Assembly: GCA_033063855.1 (NCBI GenBank) | Contig: CP093830.1 | Coordinates: 19,406,854-19,470,853 of the forward strand | DNA: 64,000 nucleotides | Source of the DNA: Smittia aterrima | Lineage: Eukaryota > Arthropoda > Insecta > Diptera > Chironomidae | Direction of reading: 5' to 3' | Part shown: positions 44,701 to 57,300 of the stretch, one piece after another | Layout of the letters: every line of letters starts with the position of its first letter | How positions within the stretch are numbered: the first letter of the stretch is position 1 | Position numbers and translations under genes: made by a program | Notes under the pieces: model-generated | Seen by the model: only the letters and a program-made list of their open reading frames with translations | The model's database searches: none | What the model was told of the DNA's origin: nothing

Positions 44701-47700
44701 ATGAATCAATAAAAAAGTGGTTAACCTTTTAGTTTAGAGAGAGACATGTGAGTGAATTGGTAAGGCTCACTCTTAGGAATTTAATTTGCTACTCAATTTG
44801 TTTCTGTAGAGCAAAGAAAAAAAAATTATTTTCTCGTTAAAGAAGAATCAAGCTCCGTTCTTTACTCGTTGCTTCCTCTCCACATTCAAGACAAGAGGAG
44901 TCGAGTGGCACATTGTTCGAATTGATTTATTTGATTTTTTAATTTTCTCCCTTCGCGCTACTCTTGAGAAGTCGTGAGAGGAAAAACTTGTTCCTCAAAG
45001 CTCAACTAAATTAATAAATCATTTTAATGACTCTCTTTCAGTGAATTTATAGTGTTTTTATTATGATTTCGGCAACCGTGGAATGTGAGGATCTTGAAAA
45101 TTACTCGCTTCTTTAATAGATTCAAGGTGAGGATGCATAATTTTGTTATTAAATTCCCGATCCTCTCCGCACATCATTTACAATCCCCCCGACTCCCAGT
45201 CGCGCTCTATTATCCCTACACTTTGCTTATTGCAAATTTCTTTCGCTCGTTCACTCGCTTACTTGCTGCTTCTAGCTGTAGGTAATATTTTCATTTCAAT
45301 TTAGCATTCACATGTTCAGCCATAAAGCATAAATTCGCGAAACTCTCGTTCATACCGAAAGCTCTCCTTCCCAATCTTCCTTCTCAGGCAATAAAAATAA
45401 ATCTTCGCTTTAACAACAGCAGCAGCTCTAAGGTTTTACATTTATTTTTTTTGCTTTCTTCTTCATCGTGTATTTCAACGTTTTGAGATATATTAAGATT
45501 CTTTTCTCTCTCTCTCTCCCACTCTCGTCTTTTGCCTTAACTTTCCCTCAAGAATTTTTGAAATGCGCGTCATTCCATCGACTCTAGAGACTAAAAGTTG
45601 AATGTAAAAAAACATCGTGAAACGTTCTTCCAACTTTTACTTGTGAAAGCTAAGATAGAAGTTGGCGCATGAGAGTTTGTTCATTACCCATTTCGAAATA
45701 GAAACACATTTCCAACCTGATTTGATATTAAACACTCATGAATTGCAAGTAAAGACTCGGAGCATTTAAAGCCTGCAATGAAAGCGAATGTTCTTCCATT
45801 CCGGAGCGTACTCGTACATCGTATTAAGCTTTGCTAGGCTCACCTAGTTACGGCAATAAAACATACAAGAATGATTTTTAAAAGCAATAAAATTGAAGCA
45901 ACACACGATTCCTTGGCTTTCTCTCGTTTCCTTTCTTCTCTTTAGGAATCTTTGAGATATGTTGACACATCATATGCGTAGGCTTTTATGAGCATGTATA
46001 TTTTGTTTTATGAGTATCAAATTGCCAACGTGCCCTCTTCAAAGGAACGACTCTGTTGCATGGAAATTCAAATGGAATTAAATATTTAGGAAGGATTTCA
46101 TTTGGCTTTCATCCTCATACGAGAGTGCTCCACTTGTCTACGTTTGTTTTTCGAGAGTGTTAGAGTGAGAGAGAGAGCTAAAAGTAATAGGAAAAGTTTC
46201 ACAATAATTCACATCGATTGATAACAGAAAAAACATTCTCGTGAAAGTTCTTCAAAAGTTCATTCGCAAATTAATAACAAAAACTTATGCAAAATCCTCC
46301 ATAAATATTCCTCGATATCTACATAACTTAAATTGGAGTTGAAAAACATTTAAGTTTATCTTCCAAAAATAAATAAATTGATGTTCGAGATGAAAAATCG
46401 TTTCGAAAGCTTTTAGGTTGATTCGTTTGGTCGTCGTTTGAGAGAAGGTAGAGAAGACGATAAAGAAGACAAGACAACTTTTTGGTGAAAAGAGAGAAAG
46501 AGGATGAAGTGAATAAATATGTGTGAAAGCTTCATGCATCATCTCCAACGCTTTGCGATGATGAAACGTCTAACGAGAGCGGCTTCGCAATTTCTTATAT
46601 TGCGATCATTATTTAGCATTTTGTTTCATCTCTCAGTGACCCCGCTTAACGCTTCTGTTCTCTCTTCTTCGATGATTACAAGATTCAAAATTCTTCCCTA
46701 AACGCAAACATCAAGAATGTTCCCATCCCCGCCACCTTAACAATCTGTGTGGGAATGAACAGATTGGCTCAGTTTCTTGGAAGCAATCTCTTCATGTTTC
46801 TTGGCTGCACTTAAAATTCAACCTCTGACGATGTTTCTTCTCACCCTCAAGACAACAAGCTCTGTTTCAGAGATTCCTCTTATCAAAGAAAGAACTTACA
46901 GCAGGACAAAAAGGTTTAGGAGCTCTTGTTGGCGGATGGGAGAGGCGAGCAATGGAGAAATCTGAACAAGATAAAAAACATTTAAAAAACATTATAGATC
47001 ATGCAAACAAACAAAAAATAAGAATTTTTCTTTACATTTTCTTCACCATATTATTATCAGCGTCATCATCATAATAAAAGTATGTATCTCTTCGCCTGGT
47101 ATGCCATCGTATATTTTTATGAGTGGAGAAGACCTTCCTGAATACATTATAAATGTGCTTTTGTGTAGCATACGAGAGTTTACGGGGAGCCAACCTGTAC
47201 TCCTCGCCTTTGAAGAATTTCTTCTTATGCGATCGCGTTGAGTACAAAAAAAAAGTGGACGACCTAATGCGAAGAGCGAATATGTTTCTGACGTTTCTCC
47301 TCTTTTTTTTCGCTTGAACAAATTATCCTTTAAAGATTTATTCGAAATTTCTGCGCTCAAAAGAAAATTGTGATATTATGCAAGGAAAAAGATGAAACCC
47401 GCCTATGGCAGAAAATGAATGGAAATATGTTTTAAAGGAGGAAGAGAAAGTCAGAGCCGAGTGTGTGACAAGGAAACACACAAGGAAGGAATCATCCTTT
47501 TCTAAATTATAGGCGCACACACAATATCTTTCAGGGTGATTTACTGTGACTTGAAAACAGAAGAGAAAATGTTGAAATCTCTTTTTCTTTTCGCACGAGC
47601 ACTTCAAACTTTCTCCTCGCTTGAACCTTTATTGCTGATGTTTACCTTTTATAATAATCTGATAATAGTAGTGAGAAATTCCATCATCATCACCTGGCGA

Positions 47701-49980
47701 CGCCACTGGCAGTCCAAGCCGTAACAATAATTTTAAAGTCAGCTCCTTTGTCTACAAATTGTGTAGGATCCCAAAATAAAGACGTTTCAATAGCTTCGTG
47801 AATAACTTTAGAAGGAAGAGCTTTGATATTTATTGGAAAATTGGAATCGACGACGAAGACGATCCAACATAATGCAAATTAGCTGTATCATCATATTTTC
47901 GATGCTCCAGAACTCCAATATATGAGGATGTCAGAAACATCAAATGGGAAAAATGAATTTCTAAATCATGAAGGAAAACTTGAAAGGAAAATTATGAATT
48001 CGCTTCGGATGTCTTATCAGAAGGTTGAATCTCTCACTCGAAAATTCAAGCATTTGACGTTTTGTGGTTGCAGAGCAGATGAGATTTCCCTTCGCATTCC
48101 GCTTCAGAACTTTATTAATTCTCAATCAGAGTCGAGAAGCGAGAGTCACCGAAATCCTCACGAGATGGAATTTCTGTTAGGAACTTTTTTTTTATGTGCT
48201 CGAAGCGAAAAAACTTTTCTGCAAACTCTTTTTTCCAATAAATCTAATAAAGTTTTCCGTTTTTCGAAAAGTTATGCAAATAGAAAATACCATTAAGGGA
48301 CGTAGTATTAATATTGTTCGGCAGATAATCTACGAGCGGATATGCTCGCTTGGAACAGAACAGGATTTCTCGAGCATTGTGTCGTGACTAAGACGAAGAA
48401 TATAAAAGTGTCGATAAATAAAAAAGTGAGCTCAGAGTAAGTTGGAAACTTCTGATGTCACTCGTGCAAGTCAAATAAAAACTATTATCTATCCATTCTA
48501 GTAAAAAATATCGCTCGACGATTAAATCAGCGCCAGTTTCATTTTGTAATTAAAAAAGAAACTTCGAAGCCAATTCCGACTTTCAAATCAAGATTTTAAG
48601 TAATTCTCACTCGTTCCGCTTCGATTACATTCCTGAACTTTTGCTACGATTTTAATGAGAAACAAATTGTTTTGTTTGTTGTTTTGAAAAAGGAGAATTT
48701 TTCTTGCGCTGAGAAGTTATTTAAAACGATTTTCCGGTTTGTTTAGAGATCTTTTGACTGTCTCAAATATTCAGGAATTCATTCAGGTTCAATTGGCGGC
48801 AAACTCGCTCAGGTAAAATTCACTAGAAAGGAACCAATTGCTCCGGCCATTAAAATTCTGCAAATTGCCCTTTCATAGATTTCTCAACACAAAAAAAAAG
48901 CGGAAAGTTTCGTCGGGAAAGTTTCTCGCAATGAGGAAAAACAATTTTCCTTCTTTGTAATTATTACATTACACATTTTTTACATGACTCGTTCTCCGTT
49001 TCAGTTGAACAACTATTGTTTATTGTCAAAAGAATGAAAACTTGATGTTCTTTCTTACTTCTTGCTTTGCTCTTCTCGTCTCCTAGACGAGAAATAGAAA
49101 ACTATTTCAGTGCAGTTTGCAATCTTTTCCAATTCAATTTGAAACCCGAAAAAAAGAGAGAAAAGCTAGCGAAAAGAATTTTCAAGAAAGTTGAGAAGTT
49201 TTTATTGTTTCTTTGCGATTTTTCGTAAAACGAAAGTTTTTAATGGAAAATTCATTATTTATGCTTTTTGTAGTTTATTTTTCCGCATGAATAATTGCAG
49301 TGAATGTAAAGCATATAACAATCCACATTCTATTGCGATGTAGATGGAAAGTCTCGAAAGATGCAATGAAAGTGCTCGCTCAAACGTAGCTTTTCCTCCT
49401 CGCTCTCCCTCCAAGGCTCCAACTTTGTGTGTTGCCATAATTTATTTATGAAATTCATTTTTCTCTTGTATTGTTCATAGAACTGAGAGAAAGTTTTTAA
49501 TTTTTGTTTAGTTTTGGCAATTGCAAAATGCGGAATACATAACTTCTGACTTGCACTTGTCTCTGTACTTTCTTATTCGTTTATATTGCTTTGTTTGCTG
49601 AGAAGGAAAATGAAGCGCTCGAAGAAGGGTTTCGAAACGAAGAGCTATTGCTGATTTGTCTGTTCGAGAAATTATGCAGGAAATATGATTTTTAATTAAA
49701 TTTTCCAACGAGAAATATCACTCCATGTTCATTATACTCTCGCACCTGTTCCTCACAGAATAATTAATCTTTACGGTAGCGTTCGAGGACTTTTTTTTTA
49801 GTTCAATTTGTTATTGCACATCATATTCTGTTTGCATTTTTGACCTGACATCTGATGATAATTTACATTGAGCGTAGGTGCTCGTAATCGGAATTTCATT
49901 TATTTAAATATTCATGCAACGTAATCCTTATCAGATTGTTTTCGTTCAAGCTTAAACGCATCTGTTGTTTCATTTTTCAC
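41755..49980. other. Upstream flank of the CDA2-like gene, no gene supported
   Basis: No exon with family resemblance seen on either strand. The longest ORFs are basic or Phe/Ser-rich and lack domains. Enhancers of the CDA2-like gene may lie here. Confidence 0.55.
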
Positions 49981-50074
49981 AGACGACATATTGAAAGTAA
50001 ATGGAACAGAGTTCAAGCATCACACGCTTTGAAAGCTGAGGAACAGTAGACGACGGTGAATTCTTAGAAGTTTT
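49981..50074. repeat. Direct repeat copy A (degenerate)
   Basis: Matches copy B at 50619-50724 in the same orientation: shared GACATATTGAAA.TAAATGG, TTCAAGC.TCACAC, TTGAAA.CTGAGGA and GAATTCTTAGAAGTT, with small deletions (94 against 106 nt). On the minus strand the frame open in copy B is broken. Confidence 0.7.
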
Positions 50075-50291
50075 GGATGTCTGGTTGTTTCACAAAGGTT
50101 TCACAGTTGAATTTCTTGTTTGTTGACATTCTTCATTAGAAATTGTCTCATTCCAAAAGTTTTCTTAGGATTAGTCAACAAAAGACTTAGATCCATTGTG
50201 GCTAAAATCAGTTTCAGTTGTCATGCAATTTCTCTGTGTAATGCTAGTTTCACTTCACCATTGACTTGATGGGCATTTGAAATATAATATA

Positions 50292-50321
50292 TCAAATATT
50301 TATAATATTTCAAATATTTGA
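50292..50321. repeat. Inverted repeat TCAAATATTT / AAATATTTGA
   Basis: Two exact 10-bp arms around a 10-nt spacer, overlapping the stop of the minus-strand ORF ending at 50310. AT-only composition apart from the outer C/G makes chance plausible. Confidence 0.6.
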
Positions 50322-50890
50322 TTCCAGAATGAAACACGGTATCGAGATAAACAATGTTTCAAAAAGTATTATGTCGAATGAATGATCTGCACAAAGTCCA
50401 ACTGATGATTCATCGTTCGCGTGCGTTGTAACAAAGCATAGACCAAAGGGATTACGAGTTTCATTATTAGAAAATGATTCCCAAAACAAGCTTATACAGT
50501 TCGCATCGAGAGAACAATTGCTCATGATCGAAAGCATTTTGAGATTCACAGAGAAATTTCTGAGAAATATTGGAAGGAGTTCATGAACTGGATTATCTTT
50601 GACCGGGTATTGGAACATAGAAGACATATTGAAAATAAATGGAGCAGTTTTCAAGCTTCACACTCCTTGAAATCTGAGGAGGAGGAATCCATGAACGCAG
50701 ACGATGATGAATTCTTAGAAGTTCTATGCTCGTACCTTTGAGACCTGAAGCTTCTCAAAGTCACTCTGAAAAGTATTTTCAGAGTCCTAAGAAATAAATC
50801 GTTCTCCATGGAGATCTCGAAGCAAGTTGCTTTAAGCAACACGAGTACACTGTGACTTGAGGGCCTCGTTTCTAACGATAAACTTTCCAT
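50310..50890 (-). pseudogene. Unrecognised minus-strand ORF pair, possibly a decayed gene
   Basis: ORF 50890-50651 (79 aa, MESLSLETRPSSHS..) stops exactly where a second ORF, to 50310, opens in another frame; its first ATG gives MSSMFQYPVKDNPVHELLPI and continues to CFILESNI, about 105 aa. Composition is more protein-like than that of the chance ORFs nearby, and the join is inside a duplicated segment. This suggests a broken small gene or gene fragment. I recognise no family, and both ORFs could still be chance. Confidence 0.25.
50619..50724. repeat. Direct repeat copy B
   Basis: Partner of copy A, about 640 bp away. It spans the junction of two minus-strand ORFs, so part of the shared sequence covers the end of one and the start of the other. 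Confidence 0.7.
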
Positions 50891-51333
50891 GAAAACTTAA
50901 TATTCTTCTCAAAGCATTTGTCTTCTCTTCTGCTTTTCATAAATTGTTGACTACATGCATCACTCTTCAACAAAAATTGATTCTTTGTGATTCAATATTC
51001 GATCCGTGTCAATGGGTTGACAAAGAGTTTCAAAGCAAGAGGTTAAAGAGAGGCTTGAAAAATCAACTGAAGAGCTTTTGATCGAGGACAAAATAATGAG
51101 TTAAAGCATAATGGTAACAAAGGAGCGAAGCACACTCGACTCCCTCGCAACTTTCGTGGAAATACTTTGTCAACTTTTCCTCATTGTCGTCGCGCACAAA
51201 TTCAACGATTTTAAACTTCTTATTTCGCTAAAGTTCCTAACCACCGCCCTCCGAAAATTGATTTTGGTCTACTGAAGTCGTTTCCAATCCTTCTTACAAC
51301 CACAATCTCTCAAAAACATCAAGAAAACTTTTG

Positions 51334-51370
51334 TGACGTCAAGTCGTGTCTCGTTAAGTCCTTGACGTCA
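51334..51370. promoter_or_regulatory. Pair of CRE-like octamers
   Basis: TGACGTCAA occurs twice, at 51334-51342 and 51363-51371, centres 29 bp apart. Each contains the full palindromic TGACGTCA. No gene lies nearby, so a distal element is the only functional reading I can offer. Confidence 0.35.
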
Positions 51371-54300
51371 ATAACGAACATTGCCACAACATAAGTTTAC
51401 TCATTCTTCTTATCGACAGCATAACAGCAAATCACAAAGTCCCATCATCAAACGAAAGAAAAGAAGTCTTTAAGTTTCTCCCTCTCTCTCTCCCACTCAC
51501 TCGGAACAGAAACGAGATAATGAAAACGAGCATGAAAAATGATATAATCGGCATATTATGAGAACGAAATTATTAATGTAATTTCCGTTGAAAATATAAA
51601 AAGTCTCTTGTTGCCGAGTCGTCATCATCATTATCATCACGAGAAACACGACGGCCCAACACACTCTCCAGGAGAAGCGAAAAACTCTGGTCCAGGGTGT
51701 AGAGTGTGAGGGGTCAAAATGGTGAGAAAGAAATATTCTTCCGGGCGAAAGACGAAACGCGAGAAAAAGGCAAAAAATGTCTTAAAGACTACAAATTTTT
51801 TTAAAGTGCTTAAGTGAGAAGAAGATGAAGACGAAGCTGCGAATAATTTGGTGGAAGTCATTAATTCTTTGTCTCCGCGTAAACAAAATTCAATTTACTC
51901 GCCGAAACTCAGCGGTTACCTAAGAAATTAAGTTCCATCAGCGTTAATACGCGCAGAAAAATAATTGCTTTTGGTAAATGCGACGCGCAATCCCCAAGAT
52001 TAATAAAATTAAAATCCTTTTAATTAACTTCACTGTAAAATTTTAGCTCGCGGGATGAGAGAGAGTCGGGAAGACGCGACACGAAGGCCGAGTCAAAGGA
52101 AGAGCGAGAAATATTTTGGGTCATTAGAGTGGAAAGAAGTCGCGCTTGATTAGACTGCCCCGAGTTGACCTTAGTCAATGAATGTTACCTTCAAGTTTCT
52201 GTTTATTTAAAAGACTTAAAGCTCAATTTCCTTTCATGAGGATAAAGAAGAAATCTGCTCGGTTGCACAAACATTCAGCTTCTGGATTAGAAGCTATCGG
52301 GGAAAGGGAAATAATAAAATAAAATAGCGCAATAACTGTTAATGATCTTTCTTTTCCAAAGTTTAATTTCCTGTTCATGTTTTATCATTCGCTAGACAGA
52401 TTGAATGTGTAATCACACTAATCGCGTTAATATTTTCTCGTTACAAGCACGAAATCGGTGAAAACCCCGGTAGAAGGAGAGAAATTTTACGTTTATTTCA
52501 AAGCACTTTCCATTAAGTCGCAAGGAGAAAAGCTCTTGAGCAATTCCTGGGCGGGATTGTTTGCAAATAGTATTAAGCTCTCGAAGCAAATCATGAGCTC
52601 GAAATTTTCCTTGAAGAAGGTTTAGCTTTAAAACAAACTTTTCCTTTTTCCCTTCGCAATGAAAAGAAATGAAATGAAGTCATTTCTCGAGAAAGGTATA
52701 AACTTGACCGGTTTTGAAAGCTTCAAGCAACAGAGAAAAAAAATTGAGACTCGACTCGAGTGTTTTTCCGTCCGTCCACTTTACACGAGAACTCTTAATT
52801 TCGTTCCCAGAACTTTCCTTCGATTATTCTTTGAATGGGATTTTACGAAACATCAAAGCTGCTCTCGCTGAGATTTCGCCAATTGTTATCTTTCGAGATT
52901 GTTTTTACATCGCTGTGTTTTGGCAAGTTAGCTGCTTGAGACTTTCTTCTTTGTATATTGGATGGAATCATCTTAAAATCATCTCTTGCGATCAACTCGA
53001 AACCCTCAAATCGAATCTATTCCAAACAACAAAAGCCAGAGGGAAAACTTTTTGTCGTAAACAAGCAGCAGTGGTTTCTTCTGTAGAGGAAAAGCGAAAG
53101 AGAGAAAAAGAAAAATCTCGTCTTAAGTTTTTCCCAACAGCTAAACCCTCTCCTTCTCTCTAATATGTACCAAACAAAAAGTGGTCAGTCATCCGATCAT
53201 TGTTGCCCTTTTAATGTTCATGTGGAAGCTGAAAAGAAATGTTGACACACACTTCTCTCGAAAAGTTAATGTTAGTTCTTTGCGAAACACCAAGGACGAC
53301 GAATATCCAAGGATTTTAAGCGAGCAAGACCTGTCAACGTTTCCAGAAGATTAGAGTTCAAAAAGAAATGTTTGTAAGCTTTTCTTGTTTCTATCGTCAT
53401 CGTCTGACGGTCACTTCACAGTTTTTAAATCTGGGATTTGTCACTCTGTCGAGTTTTTTTCTTTATTGGAACTATTTCGTTGTCAATTAAAAACTCAAGT
53501 TGGCTTAAGTTGATTCCACATAAAGAGAGAGATAGATAATCGACCTAGTACAGACTTGACCCGATAAACACGAGAAGGTGAATATTTTGAAATCAGCTTT
53601 GAAAGGAAGCACTTAAACCTTTCACAAAGATCTCGAAAGATAGGAACAGATTTTCTCTCCCCGTTCATTGTGCTTTTTGTGTGCTTTCCCATTGTGTATC
53701 TTAGTCAACTGTGGGTCGAAGGGATTTTCTCAACTCGTTTTTTTTTCGTCGTCGTCGACAAATAAAAAAGGCAAATTTATTCTTCTATTGTTGTTGTTGT
53801 TCAACGTTATCGTGTTCATCTTTAAGATGCTGTTGTGCTTTTTTTCCATTAGCTCTCAAATCATCGACGCAGATGAAAGTCTGCTCGCTTCTCTTCGGAA
53901 GTTGTTTTTAAAATACACAAAACCATCGAGCGAGGTTTATTTCTCTTTCCCACTCGCTCGGCTCTTTTCTGTGTGTTGAGTTTCAAACGCAAACATGCGT
54001 CAGGGATTTTCCTAACATGTTTTTATATTTTCTAAGTTTCGTGTTACTGCCCTCCCTGGCATTTTCATCCGTTTTATTTCTCAGCTAAATCCTCTTCGTC
54101 TTCTTTCTTCTGTAAGCTCTCTTGAAAATAAAACAATAAAAAAACTTTTTAAATCAACGTGAACGAGAGAAGCGAAAGCAACAACAGCAGGGTAAAGAAA
54201 AGGAGAAGCCAGCAGTGAAAAATCAACGAGTGTAAATGAACGAAATAAGCAGATGGATCATTTTGTTGAACGAACGCGAAGGGTAGGAGGGCGAATAAAA

Positions 54301-57300
54301 AAATTAAAAAACATAAAACACACGCTCAGAGAAAGAAGTAGAAGGAAGACGGCTTGTGAAGTCGGCGTGTGATAATATAATGTGATTCAAGTGTAAGTAT
54401 TCGTCTTCGAGAGTTGAGTTTTGAGAGGGAAATTTGAGCGTCTTGAAGGCAAAAAGGGTTGAGATGGAAATGGCAAACAAAAAGGGAATTGGATTAGGAA
54501 TCCTTTCATCTCGTCGCGATCTCTCTAACCTCCCCCCCTCACACCACCTCATGTTTTAAAAATCACTTCTGCCTTTTTCCTTAATTGAGAAAGTCTACAT
54601 TGTTGATGTTGATGTAAAATTTCAATCTGGATCCTGAGAATTATATTTTCCCTTCACTTTACATGACTCCTGACAGAATTAAAGATTTCTTTACAAGCTC
54701 CAGAGCTTGTTTTCTTATTTCTATTTTTCATGTTTTACATTAAAGCTTCCGGGCTTGCTCGCTCTTTCTTTCTTTCTTTCTCGACGGAATTTTCACAAGT
54801 GCCTTAATTATTGTGGGAACGAGGCTTCGGTCGACGTAAAGGAAAATTTCCCTCGACAAAAGAAAATATGGAAAGCGTAAGGAAAAACACTTTTCTCAAA
54901 GCAACGCCAGCATAAGGAGGAGGCTCAACTTTCAAACAAATTGCAGTGAATTTATGAGCTGATGCATATTTGTGGCTCAGAGAGCGGCACTAACTCTATT
55001 CAGACTTTATTAAAAAGTTTTGTTGTGCGCTCGAGAAACTTTTCCTTTATCACATTTATTAAATTTAAAGTCATGAAGCTCTTTCACATGAGAATTTTTG
55101 TCATCAAAATTTATCCTCATCTCAAAAAATAAAAACCCTTTTCCTCTCTGAATCTTCTTCTTTCTCCCCAATGGGGAACTGCATGATCTATCCTCTCAAG
55201 TATAAAACGACATAGAGATAGAGAGAAAGACGTTTGCATGTGTGTGTCGTCTTTAACATCATCCTTGAAACAATAAGCGTGCATATCCTTTCGGAAAAAT
55301 ACTTTCTTCCCATGGAAACCAAGGATAGAAATTTGAATTTACGCACACAAAGGGTGTGAGCAAGTTGGGAGGTGAAGAAGGAAGCTTCGTAATTGAGTAT
55401 TTTAATAAGATTACATTTTTCGGATGGCAATGTTCCATGCCTGTGTGTGCCTCTTTTTTGCTGGGGCAATTTACTTCTCTGTGAGGCTACATTATTTGGG
55501 ATATTTTACAACACGACTCGATTTTCCAGCTTCATGTTTGAATCTCGTTATCTCCCCGGTGTATTCAAAAATATTTTCACAGCACCATAATTTTGCCGTT
55601 TAAATATATTTCTCGCCCTGTGCGCTACTGAGGTAGCTGTCGCTTGACATTGCTGAACAAATACAAAGTAGTTTCGCCTAGAAAAAGATAAATTACTTTC
55701 ATGTCTCTCTCTCACTCTCGTTTCCTATTTAATTAAGTTTAATTATATTTTTTCCCAACTCCCACAACACATATTCCTCAACACTTTCCTCTTGTCGAGA
55801 GAAGAGAAGGAAACTATTAATAGTTGAGATTGGGTGGGAGTGGGTTGATGAGACAAACTTTAAGATTTCCAAAAGAAGAAAGACGATCCCTTTGCTTGTG
55901 CTATGAATATCTAAGGGAATAAGGGCGAGAGGAACAAGTTTGAAAAATTAATTACTGACAAATCGCAATGTGAAAAGATTACATTAATGCTTTCGGTAGA
56001 GTCTATCTCCTTCTACCCCCGGTAGCGTCACTCCATTTTGCAAGCTTAGATGTAAGTAGCTCGAGGACTCATTAGCAAATAACACATTTTTAAATCTCTC
56101 GCATTCCTCTTCAACTCATTCATTCATTCGCCGTCGTGTCTGCCGCCTCCGCGCGTTTAACAAAAAAAAATAGAATCCCAGGAACTTTTATGTGCTCCTT
56201 AAAACAAATGTTGCAGAGTAAAATAGAGAAAGTAATGGTTTTGCACACAGAAATAACAAGATGAACGTGAACCGACGAGAGAAAGATGGGAAAAGGAAAA
56301 AGGAGGTTGGAAGAGGAAGAAAAACTATTAGTGAAAATTAATTGTTTCTTATTTTAATGAACATTTTTTCTCGCTTCCGCTCGTTCTACTTCACGCTTTC
56401 ATTCACCGCCTGCCGTGAAATGTATTTTTCTACAATTGAAATTTACAATCAAGCAAGATGAATATGAACACACCGGATGGCAGACAAGGATCATGTTCTC
56501 GCTCTTCTTATGGTCGAAGGCATTCGAAGCTCCTTTTTTCCCACCGTAATTCTCTCGACAGCATCAAAGGCAAACGCAAAAAAAAAATCATTATTAAATG
56601 CAAGATGAGAAGAAGTAAAGACAGCAACGCTACCAGCGAGAGATGTTAATGAAAAATATCATAAAGCAAGAATTAATAACAGCAGCCATTATTTTTAATG
56701 TTTTTCATAAATTAAACTATGAAGCGAGCTGAGGGGAATGGAGTGAGTGAGTGAGTGGAATGTAAAGTAATAAAATGTATGAAAAGAAGACAGAGCAAAA
56801 CAAATTTCACCATTTTTTAATTAAAAATAAATGAATTTCCCTTCTTTTCAATCTTTTTTTTCTGCTCCCTTTTTCACACTGACTCGCGCTGTTCTGTGCT
56901 GGGCGAAGTGATCCCCCGTGCTCGAATCCGATTTGAAAGAATAAAATAAAAAAAGCGAGACAGTAAACATCGCTGGCATCATACCTGGTTGTCTTCTCTT
57001 TGAAACTCTAGTAAAGAAAGAAAGAAAAAAAGCTTTCTCACAGCTTTCCCCCCGTCACACTTCACTTTGATTCATTCTCATTTATTAATTTTTTTCGGCT
57101 TGTCAGATGACAACGTTTCAAAGGTAGAAAAAGATGAGACGTAGCAGCATCGTGGGAATGAGTTTGAACACGTCAAGCTTTATAAAAAACGAAAAGGAGA
57201 AATGTGTAATCTAAATTGAACTCTGTGTATTATCACTGTGGATCGAGATCAGAATTGAATGGTGTTTTGTCGTCACAGGAACGAAAACGACATCACCTGG

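Noticed and set aside
47032..47360. Two overlapping minus-strand ORFs (71 and 105 codons)
   Set aside because: Different frames over the same bases; neither resembles a family I know.
52714..53163. 149-codon + strand ORF
   Set aside because: No domain; overlaps another ORF in a second frame, and ends in a Lys/Glu run from simple sequence.
56757..56772. TGGAATGTAAAG resembling the start of miR-1
   Set aside because: Only the first 12 bases match, the rest diverges, and no precursor hairpin is visible.
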